From an uncultured Clostridium sp. (GTDB lineage Bacteria; Bacillota; Clostridia; Lachnospirales; Lachnospiraceae): 24,430 nucleotides of DNA. Below the pieces are notes generated by a model that saw nothing but the letters and a program-made list of their open reading frames with translations, had not been told where the DNA came from and did no database searches. This document shows positions 23,064 through 24,430 of the stretch, piece by piece. Every line of letters starts with the position of its first letter. The stretch's first letter is position 1. Where the stretch lies: assembly GCA_934438135.1 (NCBI GenBank), contig CAKSBP010000045.1, positions 1-24,430 on the forward strand, in the 5' to 3' direction. The position numbers and the translations under genes are program-made.

Positions 23064-23453
23064 GTGTATGAAATGAAGGATGAATATCTCATCGGCATAG
23101 AAGCAATTGATAAGGAACATCGGAGATTATTTGAAATCGCAGAGGAAACTTATCAATTGAGAAATCAGGAATTTCTTGTGGATAAGTATGATCAGGTTCG
23201 ACAGATTCTAGGTGAACTGCGGGATTATACGATTAAACATTTTGAGCACGAGGAAGCGTATATGGAAAGTATTCATTATAAGAAAATGTTTACCCAAAAG
23301 ATGCAGCATAATGCTTTTCGGGAGAAACTAGAAGACTGGAATCTGGACTGTATTGATGAAACGTCAGACGGAATGATAGATGAAATTCTTGAATATTTGA
23401 CCAACTGGCTGGTTAATCATATCCTTGAGACGGATAGACAGATAGCAGAATAA
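23064..23453 (+). CDS. Bacteriohemerythrin with one altered iron ligand
   Basis: This 129-residue four-helix bundle protein would bind O2 (or sense O2/NO) at a di-iron centre in the cytoplasm. Metal-ligand motifs in order are DKEH (His19), HFEHEE (His59, Glu63), MQHNAF (His82) and NHILETD (His119, Asp124). Canonical members have a further His four residues before His82; here it is Gln78 (codon CAA). The site therefore has four of the usual five histidines plus both carboxylates. Start is GTG at 23064, 10 bases after GGAGG; the in-frame ATG at 23073 is too far from it. In anaerobes such proteins are linked to oxygen scavenging or delivery to chemoreceptors. It is transcribed alone between a promoter and a terminator. 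Confidence 0.92.
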   Translation: MYEMKDEYLIGIEAIDKEHRRLFEIAEETYQLRNQEFLVDKYDQVRQILGELRDYTIKHFEHEEAYMESIHYKKMFTQKMQHNAFREKLEDWNLDCIDETSDGMIDEILEYLTNWLVNHILETDRQIAE

Positions 23454-23461
23454 GATAGAGT

Positions 23462-23491
23462 GAAGTCAGCCTGAGATGGCTGGCTTTCTTT
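23462..23491 (+). terminator. Terminator of the hemerythrin gene
   Basis: AAGTCAGCC (23463-23471) pairs with GGCTGGCTT (23478-23486) with one G-U pair and a 6-base loop, followed by TCTTT. Confidence 0.75.
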
Positions 23492-23497
23492 GGGTTT

Positions 23498-23671
23498 GTG
23501 CACAATGGCTGCACTTTAACGGGGAAAAGTCATGTGTTCTGCAGGCTGCCATCAGATTGTCAGTAAAAGTCTGATCAAGGAATTGCCAGTGAACCTTGCA
23601 ACAGGTCTCTAATGCTTTGGGATGACCGATTGTGTTGAAGCAAGGTATGTTGTAGAGAAGAGGTGATACCT
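23498..23671 (+). promoter_or_regulatory. Structured leader with alternative pairings before the AgrD-like gene
   Basis: The 180 bases before the peptide gene can fold into several stems. GTGCA/TGCAC lies at about 23498-23514. ATCAGA (23551-23556) pairs with TCTGAT (23570-23575). CCTTGC (23595-23600) pairs with GCAAGG (23640-23645) and encloses GGTC/GACC. CCTTG can also pair upstream with CAAGG (23576-23580), so the two folds exclude each other. AGGTAT (23643-23648) can pair with ATACCT (23666-23671), placing the ribosome site GAGGTGA in its loop next to the ATG. This resembles a switchable leader, but it matches no riboswitch class I recognise, and stems were found by eye. No strong promoter is evident inside it. 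Confidence 0.4.
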
Positions 23672-23830
23672 ATGAGTAAAAAAATGAATCAAATGCTGAA
23701 AAAATTTGCCGAAAGAGAATTGCTGGATACTTGGCCGCCAATTCTTCCGGGCAATGGTGGAGGCGGAACCTGCGTTACCTGGTTTTATCAGCCTAAGGTG
23801 CCAGAGGGTGTGAAAAAGTTTAGAAAATAA
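23672..23830 (+). CDS. AgrD-like cyclic autoinducer peptide precursor
   Basis: A 52-residue frame opens with ATG 7 bases after GAGGTGA. It has the three parts of an AgrD propeptide: a basic amphipathic N-terminal helix (MSKKMNQMLKKFAERELLDTW), a central segment with a single Cys34, and a charged C-terminal tail containing QPKVPE. In staphylococcal AgrD the mature ring is Cys plus four residues, directly before D-E-P-K-V-P. Here CVTWF (34-38) stands before Y-Q-P-K-V-P in the same register, predicting a five-residue thiolactone. Unusual is the WPPILPGNGGGG linker before the ring. AgrB (processing), AgrC and AgrA are not in the window, so it is solitary here. This is inferred from motif resemblance; another small ribosomal peptide class is possible. 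Confidence 0.65.
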   Translation: MSKKMNQMLKKFAERELLDTWPPILPGNGGGGTCVTWFYQPKVPEGVKKFRK

Positions 23831-23890
23831 ATTAATTGTTATCTAGAATCATTGGATTATAAGAATATCTCATTCCAGTACAAAATAACT

Positions 23891-24145
23891 TCATTTCATC
23901 ATTTCTTTTATTGATAAGCCTATTTTGTACTTCCCATCACCTTTGTGCAGCAGTACTGCCAAATCATATGTAGCCGCTGCGTCTGGATAATTAAATATTA
24001 AAGAAGTTAATGCATTAAATTGATTTTGAGTTAATTTTACTGCACAAGATAAATTATTTACGGTATTTACCGCAATCTTTAAATATTGGGTTAATAATGA
24101 ATCAGCTTGACTGCTTGTTATTGGTGAAGTATAAGATAATCCTTT
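23891..24145 (-). pseudogene. Remnant of a phage-type lysozyme (GH24-like), C-terminal part
   Basis: On the minus strand an open frame of 84 codons ends at a TGA (23891-23893). Its product includes VNTVNNLSCAVKLTQNQFNA, followed by LTSLIFNYPDA and LAVLLHKGDGKY. This resembles the LTxNQFDALVSFxFN...LLxxLNxGD stretch near the end of GH24 (T4-like) endolysins. The frame has no ATG, GTG or TTG in its first 60 codons, and a stop lies just upstream (24146-24148). The catalytic N-terminal third is thus missing. It is most likely a decayed piece of a prophage lysis gene. A coincidental frame is unlikely given the motif match, but the assignment is from memory. Confidence 0.55.
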
Positions 24146-24156
24146 TTATTTTTTAG

Positions 24157-24430
24157 AAAAAAGCAGTCCTGATTCTACCAGAGACAACGGAGGAGTATAC
24201 TTATAACAAATCTCAAATCGAGAGTTCAATTATTCGTAAACAGACTGCTGATGATGATGAAAAATTATTCACACATGATCTATTGTATGTTTCATATGCG
24301 TATAGGATTGTGTTTGAGAATCAGAAGAAAAGATGGGTAAAAATACAGTTGGAATCAGGAAAGTTAGTTGTCTCTATAAAATGTAACCATTACTATGAAA
24401 TGTTCTACCCATACAAGGTAAGTCCACCGC
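24157..24430 (+). pseudogene. Partial reading frame without start, runs off the window end
   Basis: After a TAG at 24154-24156 a frame stays open for 91 codons to the window edge. The product begins KKAVLILPETTEEYTYNKSQ and continues LYVSYAYRIVFENQKKRWVK, with mixed aromatic and charged residues that read like real protein. There is no start codon with a ribosome site in the first 40 codons; the first possible one is TTG in THDLLY. It looks like a 5'-truncated gene, or an exon-like piece whose beginning was lost at the A/T-rich junction. I do not recognise the family. Since the 3' end lies outside, it could still be part of a functional gene with an internal start. Confidence 0.4.

Larger units (their letters stand above)
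23831..24430. other. Degenerate accessory tail of the window
   Basis: These 600 bases contain no intact gene. From left to right they hold about 60 bases with no feature I can name, a minus-strand lysozyme remnant (23891-24145), an A/T-rich junction (24143-24160) and a start-less plus-strand frame that runs off the end. The change of strand and the broken frames contrast with the compact genes before it and suggest past insertion or deletion, for instance by a prophage. Confidence 0.6.

Overview
The window looks like a chromosomal segment from a low-GC Gram-positive anaerobe, most likely a gut Lachnospiraceae/Clostridia relative. The reasons are AT-rich DNA, AGGAGG-type ribosome sites, TTG/GTG starts, Big_2 (bacterial Ig-like) secreted proteins, a PL4 pectin lyase, a clostridial-type CRISPR repeat and FtsX-type ABC exporters. 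This is inferred from gene content; no rRNA or other marker gene is present. Every intact gene is on the + strand. I see no complete insertion sequence and no tRNA.

Layout. 1-183: a minimal CRISPR array (two identical repeats, one spacer) without cas genes. 440-4534: a chemoreceptor, a small NadR-like P-loop protein, an Arg-rich protein with an internal duplication, and a membrane-anchored HSL-type esterase, each apparently with its own promoter. 4680-4829: an orphan 49-residue membrane protein. 4926-9036: an exopolysaccharide unit made of a BcsA-like GT2 synthase with a c-di-GMP-binding PilZ domain, an MBOAT O-acyltransferase and a 77-residue membrane protein. 9068-9315: a tiny gene with its own promoter and a very strong terminator. 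9380-12993: a probable operon of a CE2-type SGNH esterase, a DUF3298-like secreted protein and a secreted PL4 rhamnogalacturonan lyase.

13094-17033: a MATE exporter, then an NSS-family Na+ symporter and a cyclase/kynurenine-formamidase-like metal hydrolase. 17182-20155: a two-gene ABC transporter (MacB/FtsX type) preceded by a palindrome that may be an operator. 20228-22943: two tandem paralogous Big_2 secreted proteins, then a flavodoxin-like/FMN split-barrel protein. 23064-23453: a bacteriohemerythrin with one metal ligand changed.

The last kilobase is accessory in character. It holds a 52-residue AgrD-like cyclic-peptide precursor behind a structured leader, a minus-strand remnant of a GH24 phage lysozyme, and a 5'-truncated reading frame running off the end.

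The most interesting points are the AgrD-like peptide with its leader and no AgrB in view, the synthase/acyltransferase unit lacking BcsB and with a changed MBOAT histidine, the cytoplasmic esterase plus secreted lyase operon, and the single-spacer CRISPR. Start codons were chosen by Shine-Dalgarno position and often lie downstream of the longest possible start. Family names come from motif recognition by eye, not from searches.
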